A DNA stretch of 64,000 bases from NCBI RefSeq assembly GCF_003369915.1, contig NC_046675.1, positions 3,534,001-3,598,000 of the forward strand, given 5' to 3'. Positions within the stretch are counted from its first letter, which is position 1; each line of letters opens with the position of its first letter. The position numbers and the translations under genes were made by a program. The notes under the pieces were generated by a model, which saw only the letters and a list, made by a program, of their open reading frames with translations, was not told the origin of the DNA and made no database searches. This DNA is from Drosophila miranda. Its lineage: Eukaryota; Arthropoda; Insecta; Diptera; Drosophilidae. Of the stretch, positions 10,900-23,394 are shown one piece after another.

Positions 10900-12469
10900 A
10901 ATTATCCAGGGCCTAACCGCAAATTATAAGCCAACAGAAAAATATAGATATAATTAGTCCTAAAACATATAATTAGTCACTACAACTAATGTCCAAATGG
11001 AGCGCCGTTGCGCGTGCCAGAACATCTCATTTCCATTTGATCTGGTTTGATGTACAGGGCATGGCCTCAGCGTCAGTATCTTCTAGGCATGCGATGCGGG
11101 AACTGCAACTGTCAGACCACAGACTGGAGATTGCCTAGCCCTGAGGGTTGTTCCACATACTCGTACGACTATATATGTACCCTTGCAGCCCTTCTCTATG
11201 GCTGCTCTTGTTTCTGCTACTGCATCAAGCGACACTCAAATGGCTGCATATCAAAGTCAGAGGCAAGCAGCAAAGCGCTTAAACGTATCGCCCTTTGAGG
11301 CTTCTCTCGCCCAGAAGGGGGTTGGTGGGCTTCAATGCATATAGGGGTTCGGTTCTATATAAGGGTGAGGCCCAGGGGCGCCTTCACTTGTGGCCTCTTC
11401 TCTGACTTTAATGGGGAGGGAAATTGCATGTTTTCTTTGTACTTTTATAACTCTTGACTAGATTATTGAAAGTGAATATTGAAATGCTGGCAGCTCTTGT
11501 TTAATCTATAGATTTATACCCACAAGTTCCGGAATGAATACCATACCTATGTATACAAGGAACCTATGTATGTGCTATGTGGCTCCTTTTTATTTTAGAA
11601 ATTTATTACACCCTTGTGGCCCCAGCCACCCCCAACGACAAACGACAGCGACGACAGCATAAAGCTTGCAGACATCGTCGGAGACCGTTGTGAAATATTG
11701 CCTTGTTGACATTATGAGGCATATTCGACAAGCCTGGGAATAGCAGGAACTTAAGAAATTGATTTGTATATGAGGGCAATTGAAACAGAACTCAAGATGT
11801 GATTTTCCGCCACATACTCCGAACGGATATCAAGATCAATTTTCGAGCACTAAAAACACATTGATTTTGGGGGGCACTTTGTTAGGCATAAGGAATATTA
11901 AGGTTTACAGAAACGATTTTTATAAACGAGGGAGCTTAACCCCTTCTCGGATGCGGGCATAAAAGGGATACACGGCGGGGACAGGACATACGGCCGAGGC
12001 AATGGGTCTGGTCTGGTCTGTTTTTGAGCTCCGCACACGACGTGCGCTCTGACAATGTCGCGACAACAGAAATGACAGCATAATAATAATAAAAGGGAAT
12101 AAAGCACAAGCACACAAACATACACATACACACAAGGAGTGCTGGCATGTGGCATGTGTGGCGGTGGCAAGAGCGAAACAACAACAACAACAACAAGGGG
12201 GACATGGGGAACAGCGATAAATATCGAATGGCATAAATAAACCCGTGTGTTTTGGGTTCGTGGTAGTATGGGGATAGCCAGGAGCGGAGTTGTCAGAGGG
12301 TTTGAAAGGATTGTGAATAGAGGAAGAAAGATGTGGTACGCCTTGAGTACTTTAAGGATTCCATAGATCAAGTGTGTGTCAAGTTTTTGAGGCCTTTTGA
12401 GCTGTGGAAACCGTGCTCCTTAAGAGGTTGTTATTATAATTTGCATCTACCCGTTTACTTATGTATCTG
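10900..12469. other. Intergenic, no gene supported
   Basis: AT-rich DNA between CheB and a transposon. It contains a plus-strand TATA plus initiator pair at 11356-11390 with no clear product. It also holds a Cys-rich 82-residue frame at 11050-11298 that has no recognised relative. Short CA and AACA runs occur near 12110-12200. Confidence 0.5.
11356..11390 (+). promoter_or_regulatory. Core-promoter-like TATA and initiator pair, product unknown
   Basis: TATATAAG at 11356-11363 is followed by TTCACTT, with its A at 11386, 30 bases after the first T. That is the spacing of a Drosophila TATA/Inr promoter. Downstream there is only a 16-codon frame from ATG at 11411. It could serve a short or non-coding transcript, or be chance. 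Confidence 0.3.
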
Positions 12470-13277
12470 CACATTATCAAAGACTATACAATACCAAGAT
12501 GTCGCATGAGCGACCAAAAATCTGTTCTATGGCGGGTCCTAACATTAGTACCCAAAAGGCACGAGGGAGCGCGCGGGGTTTCAATTCCCTTTTCGCCTGT
12601 ACTTCGTCTCTACCACGACACCGCTGCCCATCGGTTTCGTCTGTTCGGCAACAGCACCGTCGAAGCGGTGTTCGCGGATCGCCGATGTCTTTGGAGCGGC
12701 ACAGTGGGACCTTTGGCCGTCTCAGCTTGCTAAATTAGTTAGTTAGTCAATAAATATTTGCACACTGAAAAAATGTTAAACTTTGAGTGCTTATATCTCC
12801 TAAACTTAAACTATCTTGAAAATTCGATTGGAAAATTCTCTATTAGATGCGTACATTAAATTTATCTAAAGCACTCATACAATTTTTTGACTTTTTCGGC
12901 TGAGTCCCCACTGTGCCGCGCCAAAGACATCAGCGACCACGCTGCCCTACGGTTTCGGCACGCAATCACTGACATGCTTTCAGTGCGCTTGTGTGTGAAG
13001 CTAAAAGCCGTATATGCTGCGGGCGAAACCGGTTTATGGCCGGGCCGACCTAGGACATACACACATATACACAACTACAAGCATATTTCTGGGTTGGCTC
13101 GAGCTCGTGCTGACCGAGGCATTGACGAAGCCGAGTAGCACTTCGGAGGCGAAGGTAGCGTAAAAGAGAATTGAAGTACTAGCCCCGCGCGCCCGTACCG
13201 TGAAGCATCAAACGAAAATTGAAAAAGCATTTGTTCCTCATGCGACATCTTGGTATTCTATAGTCTTTCACATTATC
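12470..13277. mobile_element. Non-autonomous DNA transposon with terminal inverted repeats and 9-bp target duplication (MULE/Foldback-like)
   Basis: The element spans 12479-13268 (790 bp). Its ends are near-perfect 32-bp inverted repeats beginning AAAGACTATA, 31 of 32 identical between 12479-12510 and the reverse of 13237-13268. The exact direct repeat CACATTATC lies at 12470-12478 and 13269-13277. A second inverted pair, 12684-12710 against 12904-12931 (GATGTCTTTGG..CGGCACAGTGGG), lies deep inside, and weaker matches between the two suggest long foldback arms around an AT-rich centre. There is no transposase-like frame. A 9-bp duplication is typical of Mutator-like and Foldback elements; P and hAT elements make 8 bp. 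The intact duplication and near-identical tips suggest a fairly recent insertion, though the inner arms have diverged. Confidence 0.88.
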
Positions 13278-16200
13278 TAATGACCTAGTAAAGACCTCCA
13301 CCGAAGTTTGTTAAGTGCTGATCACAGGCAGACACTCAAACCGACCGAGGGGCGCTGCCACAGGACGCGTGATAAGGTGAATAACCTTTGCTTTTGAAGT
13401 CGAAAATTGTATCAGATGGGTATCTATAAGAAATGAAAGCCCAAGTGCTTATAATGGTTTCATGAATATTTATACTTGTTACAAAAAATGATACGAATAT
13501 CATTTGTTTGTATCTTATTTGTATATCCATTGCCTTGAATTATTCTAGAATTTCGAGCAGGTACTTTAACTAATATCCTGGCCCCACAGGCCTCCCCATG
13601 GCGCCCATGGCGCCCCGCTCCTGGTCGCGACGAAAGAGTTATATACCCACAAGAACAAAAACAACAACAACAACAAGTGTATAGCCCGCTAGATGGCGGC
13701 AAAAGTGAAGATGGCGGCTGGCGTCAGTTTGTCGACGCTTGGCGCGTTTTGTAAATATTTACACATGTAGCCGTTACCTGTGATTGTACCCCCTTTGTAT
13801 GCATGAGTGTGCGTGTGTGTGTGGAGTATCTCTGTGTGTCTATATAAATTCGCAGACAATTGTGTGTGCGGTGCGAGTGCGCGTAGGTGGCAGTTTAAAT
13901 ATTTGCCGCTTGCCTTTCTACTCGTAAAAGAAACCATTGCCCGCTCTCAGGGGCTCTGGTGTCGTTCACGAGAACTGCTCTGTCTGTCGATATTTTAATT
14001 AAGTTTATAATGATTACTGCTTAAGCAGGCACTGGCCGAACATCTGCATACACACATGTCTGTGGGTGTGTCTGTGGCTTTGTGTACTTCGCCGTATTTG
14101 GGGCGTGTTGCCGCCCTCGCATCTGCTATATCGTCTGGGGCCCCCGTTGACTGCACAAAATCAAAGCCAGCAGAAAGCAATAACAGAAGGGGCACGTGAC
14201 TTGTATGCCATATTGAATTATTTGTCTTTACGGTTTAAATGTCGCAGTGCACATGCAAAGGACACAAAACACAAGCACATACGTTGATATCCAGAGTAAG
14301 AGGACACAAAATAGGGCACACTGAGAGAAAGAAATTATCAATATGTATATGAATATGTATATATTGAATATATGTATATGGCTTTGCTGGTCTATTCACT
14401 TTGGTCCTTGATTATTCCCAGTCTCCTACCTAGTTCTCATACAGCTTCATTTCTCAGTGCATACATCAAAGTGTGAGCAGAACAACAGCCACTTTTTGCG
14501 CAAAAATTGAAATTGTTACGAAAATATGGTTTGGAATTGACGTTGTTGTTGTTGTTGTCGTCGTTGGGGTCGCCTCTGCTGCTCCTGCTGCTGTTGCTAC
14601 GTGAGGGGGCGTGAGTCAATCAGGAGCAGCCACAGTAACAGCCTCCGACACACAATGGGTATCCCGCGTGCGAGTGACTTAAAGCATTGTCTCAAAAAAA
14701 AAAGAAGAAAAAAAAGCAATGGCTTTCATAAAAATTTTGAATGAGAGCAGAAATAGCCACAAAGGCAGGCGGGTGGGGCGGCACGATAATACTTAAATTG
14801 AGGAGGAGGCGCAGCCGAGGGTCGTGTCTGTGGCGGACATTCAAACAATTTCCCAATTTCGTTTCATATTGTTTATTAATTGATTTTGTACGTATTTTAA
14901 TGGTACTCGTACTTCGTGAAATGCCGTGTCTGCGTCATGCGGTTGCTGGGTGTGTGAGTTTTTTATTCGCTTCCCCCCATCATCATTTTTCATGCTCGTC
15001 CACGGCGGATCCATGGGGCCCTGATATAAAGATTTCTGTCCCCATCTTCTGATATTTATTCTATCTGTTTTGTTTGCATAAATCAATTTATCAATTTCAA
15101 AGTTGCCATGGCAGCTCCTTGGCTTGTTGCTGTTGCTGTTGCTGGGTGGGGTTTGTGTCGCGCTGGCGAGTTTGTAAACGCTTGTCAAAGTGTTTTGCTT
15201 TTTGCCAGGGCCAGTGCCAGTGCTAGTGCCAGGGCTCCGATGAAAATGCAAATGCACTTTCAAGTGCAACTTCCCGGGCAGCCAGACGCAGAGCCAGGGA
15301 GAGGGAGCCACAGGGAGTGGCAGAAAGTGTGGGAAAAATGCACGGAGACAGACGGCTTTCGACTGCGAATGCGAAATGCGACTGGAAGAGCGAAACCAAC
15401 TTCATTTGTCATTTTGTCACATTAACGCAATGGAAATGCAATATGCTAATGTCAAATTTTATGAATGAGCACAAAAATATTTGCCATTGCTCTGCGAATA
15501 AATATTAAAGCAGCAAAAATGGTGCGCAGAGGAAAAGAGGTGTTTTAAAATTGGGAATAAACTCGTACACGTCGATAGAAATCTGAGCAAAGGTTTAAAG
15601 AGAGGAAAATATCGTAAGTTGGGAATGTTTTTGCGGTTTAAGAAGGTATGTTGTGGTTTTGAAATTAGCCTGAACGATGTGGAGACTCCAGAGCCCATTG
15701 TGGATGGTGGGACAGCTGGGAATTCCCCTAGAAAAACCAAGGAAATTAAGTTCTAAGACCATTCTACTACAAAGCAACGATTGTGCGGCAAAGAGCCCAA
15801 GAGGAATCGATTGAAAATTCCCTATTACTATTAATAAGATACGCATATTGAGAATTGTTGCAAAATTCGAGAAGCTTTCCGGTCGGTCTTGGTTATGACT
15901 GAATATTCTATATCAATATTATCTTTAGACCTAGATATCTTAATAATTTAATTTTAGACGTAATGTCTTTCCCCATTTAAGCGGAAATATTACCGTTTGA
16001 TCTGGAACAGAGAAAACAAAACTTCTTAAATTGACTATCGAATTCAGGCCCCACCAAAAGTTGGGACTCACAAATTGCCACAAACTCTGCGACTGACTAA
16101 TACCCCCGCCATCTACAAAAGCCCTTTATCCTTCACACCAATTACCCCCTAACCATGGCCAGGACCAGCCCGAACCGAACCGAACCGAACCACCGCCAGC

Positions 16201-16402
16201 CCGTATCCGCTTCCGGAATGGGTTCGGGCTGGTGGCTGGTGTGCCCACACAATTAACGATTCATATGGCACGCATTTAAGTTTTGCATTCCAAGTGAGCC
16301 GCAAATCTTGTGCCACGCTTCCTTGGGTCCTCAAAAAGCCAAAAACTCAAAGTCAACTTCAAGCTAAAAGATGTGTGTGGGAGTACGAAGGGAGTACATG
16401 AG

Positions 16403-16424
16403 CGTGTGTGTGTGTGTGTGTGTG
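16403..16424. repeat. (GT)n microsatellite
   Basis: About ten uninterrupted GT units in intergenic DNA. Confidence 0.8.
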
Positions 16425-19400
16425 ATTGAGAAATCAGCTTTTCATTAACCCATAGATACAGAGGGAGGAAATAGTGGTGGCGCCGCAAATTGAGAGCTTC
16501 TCTCAGCCGAAAACTTTTGAAGGACGACATTTCTATTCATTAGTCGTAACCACACATACATACGCACAGACACACAAACAGAAGACATGAGATGGGGCAT
16601 TGATTTGGAGTCATGCCTCCATTTTGTTGCCAAAAAGACGTACGCTTTATTAGCCCGATGAAAAGTTAACTAAACTTTGCGTTTTTTGTTCCAACATTTG
16701 GCAGCGCCCAGGGCCTCCCAAGTGCCAGTCCCATAGTCCCCAGTCCCCGGTTGAATCTGTTTTTTGGGTTTGCTCTTGACATACTATGTACGAGTTCGCA
16801 CGAGTATGTGGATCTACGTATACGTATCGCTCCCTTCTAAAATATCAATAAATTCAATTAAAACTATTTTAAAAGGGGTTAAAAGCCACTGCTCCATCGC
16901 CTCATTCTCATCCTCAGCACCAGCAGCCCGCCGGCTAAATGGGAAACTTCCATTTGCTAAATGAACTTCCCGATGGCTAAGCGGAAACTTTTTCCACCCA
17001 TGCGGAAACAGAGAGACGGCTGCTACAGGTCTCCCATTAACAGAGGCTGTACGAGGATTAGCAGAGACTGTTAGCGGCGGACATGGACTGTTAGAGGCTA
17101 ACATTCTGTAAACAGCTATCCCCCTCCAGCGGGGTAGCTTTCGAACAGGAGAAATCAGGGGGAGACTGTTAGCCTCCCTTCTGTTAGCCGTAACATGGCA
17201 CTGTTGCAGCTCTGGTATGGTTCTTTACAGCGACCTTTACTGTTGAGGGCTTTCTCTACAGAAGTCTGTAATGTTGTAGCTCTGCTGTGATATGTGGAGT
17301 TCTGTTGCCACTCGGATTTCTCTGTCAAGGACTTGCTTTGTCTGCTAAATACGAGAATGTTATTGGGCTTGAATACTTGAAGGACCTGAACCTCAAGGTC
17401 CTCAAACGTGAGGACTCTAAAGAGTTATTTAAATATATTTTCTATAGATTTAATTACCAAAATCGTAAATTAGCTAAATTTTCCATGAGGATTAATAAGC
17501 TATAATAATAAGATTAATAAGAGATGCTAAAAGTTACTTTATACAATCGAAGAGTTCATCATGGAAGGACTTTAAAGAAGGACTCCAAAACAGAATTATA
17601 TATTTAATAGATTCCTGGAAAAGAATAACCTTTTAGGGAGTTAAAATCGTATTTTGGGAAAGCAGATTGGCGAAACAATCTTACCAAGGAATCCCAAGAG
17701 TGTTATCTTCGAAGTTTGTGGAGGCCTTTCGAGTATTAACACAGAAATGAGGACGTTTGCTAGTACATTTTATCAACACGAAAGATTGAGGGATGAAGTG
17801 TCCTTCAAATTGGGTATTGTTCTACAAAGAGCTCTTGGCGGAGCTCTAATATAGAAATGTGAGGCTGACGACTTTTATTTCTACGCAAAGTAAGGTGGAG
17901 TGGTTCATTAATTGAAGAAGTCCAATGTTATAAAAGTTATTCACTAAAAGCGTCTTCTCATTGAAAATGCGTAGAATAGTACTTGTAATGATATAATTTT
18001 TCAAAATTATTTGAACAATCACTCAAAGTGCAGTTCCACTTGGCTGAGGTTAAGCTCCCAGCCCCCAACAGACGAGACGCCGAGTATGCTCTGGTTGTGT
18101 GAGGCATCGAGTGGCTGGCTGGCGGCACATTGCTGCACTCCTACATCGCTTACACTCAAACTTATTAAATGCCATAATTCTTGGGGGAACTTTTGAATGT
18201 TTGAGTGTAATTACAGACACGCGCTGTGCCCTCTGGTTGGGCCTTGGTTAAGAGTCTTGCCATAAAAATAAATAAACGCCGTCAGGAGTGGCGCACATTT
18301 CATTTCCAGATACAAATGACAGTCATTAGCCGGGAATTACTTTTCGTTCGCACTCGCACTCCCACTCCCAGTCCCAGTCGTATTCGTATTCGTATCGCTC
18401 CCCGTTTTTAGGTCCGATCCCGAGACCCAAAGTCCCGCCTGCCGCCTCCCGACTCCCGACTCTGATTCGGGGCAACTTTAAAGTAATTGCCGGAATGGCA
18501 AATGAAATTTGAAGCATTTTCTATATGAAAGCAAATCAAATCACTTGCAATGCGCTTAATTTGCCGCACAATGCACGAATGCCAAAAAGTGCAGGGGGTA
18601 GTGGGGCGAAGAAAAATGCGAAAAAGACAGAAAATCAAGATACGAACTGAGGCGAAAACGAAAGCAAACTTGCCAAAAGAGAGAAATTGCTTTGGCATAA
18701 CTAGGGGAAGTGCATAAAAATGACAGAGATTGTACTCCGGTACACTTGTATTTGCAATTGAGCGCACAAAAATTTTCATAAATTGCATCAATTTGAAGTC
18801 GAGCAAACGGGGAAGGACAAGGGATTGCTAGGTGGGTAGGGGCCCGTCCTGCGCTCGTCCTCCGTTCGTCTCCTTTTTCATGCCAAAGGTAAGGGCTTCT
18901 CGATGTTGATTCTCCTTTTATTTTATTTTTTTTTTTGTGTACTTACCCTTAAAGAGGGTATTATGATTTTGGATAGAAGAAAGAATGTACAATGCAATTG
19001 GCAGCAGAGTCAATGCGTTTCTAGGGAAACTACTATTTATTTGAATATTCGCTGTGTGAAGGAAGGATCCTTAAGGGTATGTTTAGCTTCGGCTCCCAGA
19101 GATACCCCTACTTTTCAGTTCTTTGAAAACAGTTTTCTCCCTAGAGCCAGACACACACACACACGTGCAGGAAATCCTGTTGCGTCCCTCCTGGCACCCC
19201 ACTGACTGCTACAAAGCGGCATATTATTTTTTATGATTTGATTTCCCTTTTTATATCGTGCCAGTATCCGTCGCGCCCCTCCGTTCCAACCCCTCGCCAA
19301 ATGAACTCTAAAACGCTGTTGATTGTGTATTGAGTTACTGAGAATAGCAGCACAGCACTGACGGCAGCACATTAATAGAATGCGAAATCATGTTTACAAC

Positions 19401-19862
19401 TTGATTGAACTCATCAGCATCGGGCCATCAGTCAGTCAGTCAGACCTCTAGTCTGTCGGTGGCAGTCCCCCTAGCGCTATAGCGTTGTCTCCAGACATGC
19501 AATTCCATTTATAACGTAAGTCTCGACATTTGCAACAGCGCCAAGATCTGATTTCACCCTCCCTTCCCCTTGCATTCGGCCTTCGCTCGGTGGCACGTGT
19601 GCGGGGTAGTTTAACTTTAATTGATTGCATTAGTATTCAATTACGTCTTGTTCTGCTCCATCTTTAGCTTCCTTTCTTATGCCTTATACTTAAACTTAGA
19701 CTTATACTTATACCATTAATAATCAGATTAGTGCGGCAGAAATTCTAGTTTGGCCGGAGATGATTGTCTCTAGGCCCTTGGCCGCTAAGTCATCATTTTT
19801 ATATATAATTTCCAATTATCATAATACGCTTTGTGAAGCCCCAGAAGGGAGGGAGCCAAGTC

Positions 19863-20015
19863 CTAATGGATATTGAAGCTGCAGGCAGAAAGACATCGCT
19901 GAGACACCTCCAGAGGGTTTTTCTGCGTCTCGTTCTGGGTGAAAAAGAATGTGTAACAGGTGTATCGGCTGTGCTCAGGGCCATTAGCTTTCTTCACCTG
20001 CAGGCTGACCCGAAT
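19863..20015 (-). other. Orphan coding-like fragment, 50 codons
   Basis: The frame ends in TAG and reads in part SRYTCYTFFFTQNETQ, then SQRCLSACSFNIH. Its codons are mostly the C- or G-ending ones favoured in fly genes (ACC, TTC, CAG, AAC, GAG, CTG, GTG). It has three cysteines and one N-glycosylation site (NET), like part of a small secreted protein. There is no ATG and no good acceptor at the 5' side. A second minus-strand frame of 77 codons (20283-20050) lies 35 bp upstream in another phase. It may be the last exon of an unseen gene, a decayed gene, or chance. Confidence 0.25.
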
Positions 20016-20907
20016 TTAACTTATGGCTTGTCCCCGCTCTTGTCGACTTCTACTCAATTAGTTTTTCATTTTGGTCAATGATATCTCTACGCCTACTCTG
20101 ATTGAAGCCGTCTGGCTGTCCCCGAGCTTCTGCTGCCTCAGCAGTCAAAGGCTGAGCTGACCTTGCCCCAAGGCCCTCTCGAATCAATTCAGGCAATTGC
20201 CACACGGCCTTGGGCTGTGGGCTAATTTGATTGATTGGCTTGTGGGGAATGCGAGCGTCTTTCCATATGGCCTCCACTATCATAGCACTTTTGCTGGTGC
20301 CCTTTTTGTTCGGCCAAGTCGGGAAATTATCATTTGGCTAATAAATTAAAACGCTTTATTTACGATTTGTGTCTCCTTTGCAGCTGCTTAAATATAAATA
20401 ACACTCATTATGCGTGTCTCCCGAATACGAGTGTGTGAGTGCCCCTGCCGCGTGGACACATGTGGCATACAAAAGAGCCCCAGCCACGGTGACAGTGGGC
20501 CGTGGCACGTAGCGCCCGCTCTGTCGGGTGTGTGGTGCGTTTTGGACTGGGCAAAATGATGCTGTGCGACTTGCGATTTGCTGTGCCCGCAAGAAAAATG
20601 TACTCCTAAATCTATGTGAAGTCAGCGGGCGACGTGGCTGGCCTTGGTGGCACGTTGCAAGGCACGTGGTGGCCTCCTCAAAACGTACTCCAGCCTACCA
20701 CTTAGCCAGGAGCCTCCACTGACGGAGCGTGAAGTTTGTAAAATATGCAATATTATTTTACCTACATTCATTTCTTTTATGTAAATGTTTTTAAACAGTG
20801 AGAAGTGTCCTCTTTTTCTCGTGGTGCACTCATCATAATGCCACTCGACTGCAGCTAATTAATAACGCATTAAGCCGTACGACCACTGCCATTACCCTGT
20901 CCAGACC

Positions 20908-20940
20908 TATATAAAGTGTCCTGTTCTGTCCTGTTCAGTC
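20908..20940 (+). promoter_or_regulatory. Core-promoter-like TATA and initiator pair, product unknown
   Basis: TATATAAAG at 20908-20916 and TCAGTC at 20935-20940 match the Drosophila TATA and initiator consensus. The initiator A lies 29 bases from the first T. No convincing reading frame follows, so any product is a non-coding transcript, a distant 5' exon, or nothing. Confidence 0.4.
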
Positions 20941-23363
20941 CGTGCAAATTGCATATCCTTTTCAGTGGTGCTCGTCCGCTTAGATTGTCAGTGCTAATTA
21001 AGCGATTTGCCTGACTTGCACTCAATTAGAGGGCCGCCTCCGTGTCCGCATCCGCCGACATGCAATTAGCCAAAGGGATTTTAAATTGGGTCTTAGTCTC
21101 AGTCTCAGTCTCTGCTTCTGCCCCACCCCCAATCTCAATTCGGGGCCTCCGTTCAATTCATTTGCTCATTTGTCATTTGCGACGGCAGGGGCTGGGTAGG
21201 GCAGGTGTAAATGCTTTAAAATTCAGTCAAAATCTCATAAAAGTTTAACAAAGCTGAAGCGAAAGGTAAACAGACTTGAGGAAAATTGCTGGCAATTACA
21301 TTATTATTTGCATTCGGGGAGTTTCCCCCCGAGCCTCAAGCAAAACTTCGAGTGCCCTAAGTGGTTATGGTTTGGCTGGGCTTGGGGCTGGGGCTGGGGC
21401 GAGCGGCCGAGCGACGTGGCCGCTTTCTTATTGAGAAAAATCTTCGACAGAGTCCGAGGGTATTATGGCCATTGCCGGCCGGCTGTTCTCTGGAGTCTGT
21501 TTTGTATTGGCGAGGGATCGAAGAGGCGGTGCGCGTGGCTCGGGCCACGCGTATCCATCATTTTTCGACCGTAGTTTCCGTTTCCGTATTTCGTGGCCCT
21601 CTCTCTTGACGATTTCCCTCCGGTAGGTGTGAATGTGTGTGCGAGCCCTCCCAGACCCACCACAGACCCCGCGTGCGTGTGGGTTTAAACTTTTCATAAA
21701 CCTTAAGTGGAAAACTTTTATTTTATACCAGCCTCTGCCATCTTCTGACCCAAATGCTATTGTGGCTGCCGCTGTTGCTGCTGTTTAGGCCACCTATTCG
21801 CCTGCCTCGGAAATGGCGCAATATGTAGGCCCGGCGAGTGGTCGCCGGTCGCTGGTCGCCGGCCGCCGTTCGGGATAAAGAAAGTCACGTAAGGCGAAAG
21901 TTTCCCGAAATCATTTTAACGCCTTTTGAATTTTTTCACGATAACTTTTTCCCGCAGAGGCGGAAGCGTCCGAAGCGCCTGAAAGGAGGCAATAAAAATT
22001 GTCAAACAAATAAATATTTGTGGTGGGTGGGTCGCAGGGGGTGGTTTTGCGGAAGGGATGGTGTGGTGTGCATCTATAGCTCTGGGGAATTCATTTTCGA
22101 CTCAAATGGAAAACATTTGTTTTATTGTTTTTTATGTTTTATCATCAGACGAATCCGAAAGTCTAAAGTTTTAATAATATTTAAACAACATAGAGAGCGA
22201 ATCCTTTTTTTTTAATGTGCAAAACCATGTTGTTTGGTTTTTCTTTAATATTAATTTCTATGTACATAAATTTAGTTGTTCGCGTTGACGTTGCCGGCAA
22301 CATTTTCGACAGGCATCGCTGCATTTTAATGTCAAACGGTGGGCGCGGCTGTTGGAAAAGTCAGAAGCCGATTGGGGACCTAGCCAGGATGCTGGCTTAA
22401 ATACTCTGCAGTTCGAGGTCACTGTCAAATAATAGGTGATTCTTCTAACAGAGAAACAGAGTAATGCTAATTGGAATATTTGGATAGTTTTTTGGTATAG
22501 AAAACTTATGAAACGGAAGACAAATGCAACCAAAACTGACAAATAATATTAATAGGGATACACAGAGATAAAATACAACGAAGGATAAGATAAAAGGTGC
22601 ATAATAAATAGCCATTAATCAAACACTCCTAGAAGCGCATTTGCAGATCCGTAGAGCCCCAGAGATTTCACTCCTTTCATTATTTCCCGTTTGGTTTTTT
22701 AAATGTTTAATTTATTTATGCATGTTGCTTTTTAAATATATTTTGCTGCTGTCCCCTGAAAGTGGTGCTAGTCAAGTGGGTGGAGGAGGTGGTTCTTCGT
22801 CCTTGCCGCGCGCCGGACATGTGCATATTTCATGACAAAATTGTATATTTTAGCGCAGAAGCCGATGGTGAAGCTTCGGGTGGTTTTCCCCAGCTTTCGT
22901 TCCCTGCCTTTCCCTGCTCTGTTCCTGCTCTGCTCCTCCTGCTTCTACTACTCGTGTTTGGTGTAAATTTCAAGCCAAGAGTAACACCTTTTTCCTGTCA
23001 TGATGTTTTTAGTGCTTTCGGTATTGTTTGTGCAGACACAAACCCCTTTTTCCCCTATTTTTCCTGACGTTTTTTTCGCGCAAATTTACATACATCATAG
23101 TCATTGGAGTTCAGGGCATTTTGATGGCTGCAGTTTAAATTTTTTTTTTAGCCGCAAATTGAAAGAAAATAAAATGTAAAAAAAAAATGTTGTCTGATTT
23201 TTGTGGGCAGCGACTTTCAATTTTCCCAGCGACTGACAAAAGGCGGCGTTTTACCCTCTCAATTTTCCAGCTTTTTTCCCATTCGCCTTTCCATGTTTGT
23301 TTAGTGAGATTGATTTGATTTGGCCAACCAAATGCAGAGTGCACAGGGGACGTGCTCAATAGA

Positions 23364-23369
23364 TTTATT
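23364..23369 (-). terminator. Poly(A) signal of SPH-1
   Basis: AATAAA on the minus strand, 26 bases past the SPH-1 stop codon. Confidence 0.6.
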
Positions 23370-23394
23370 TCTGATTTGCCATCCTTAAAGCTCT

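Larger units (their letters stand above)
13278..23363. other. 10-kb gene-poor intergenic region
   Basis: No gene can be supported. Contents seen: short GT, CA, TA and purine/pyrimidine runs (for example GT at 16403-16424 and TA-rich 14335-14380); a cluster of GACTGTTAG motifs at 17066-17187; two neighbouring coding-like frames on the minus strand at 19863-20283; and a TATA plus TCAGTC initiator at 20908-20940. Open frames over 60 codons are scattered on both strands without domains or splice context and look like chance. Enhancers, UTR exons or non-coding RNAs could be hidden here. Confidence 0.5.

Noticed and set aside
12499-12738. Open frames inside the TIR transposon as possible transposase
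   Set aside because: Short and overlapping the inverted arms, with no transposase motif; the element looks non-autonomous.
15108-15425. 105-codon frame with a hydrophobic N-terminus
   Set aside because: The start is made of GTTGCT repeats and the remainder has no domain, no splice context and no promoter; likely chance.
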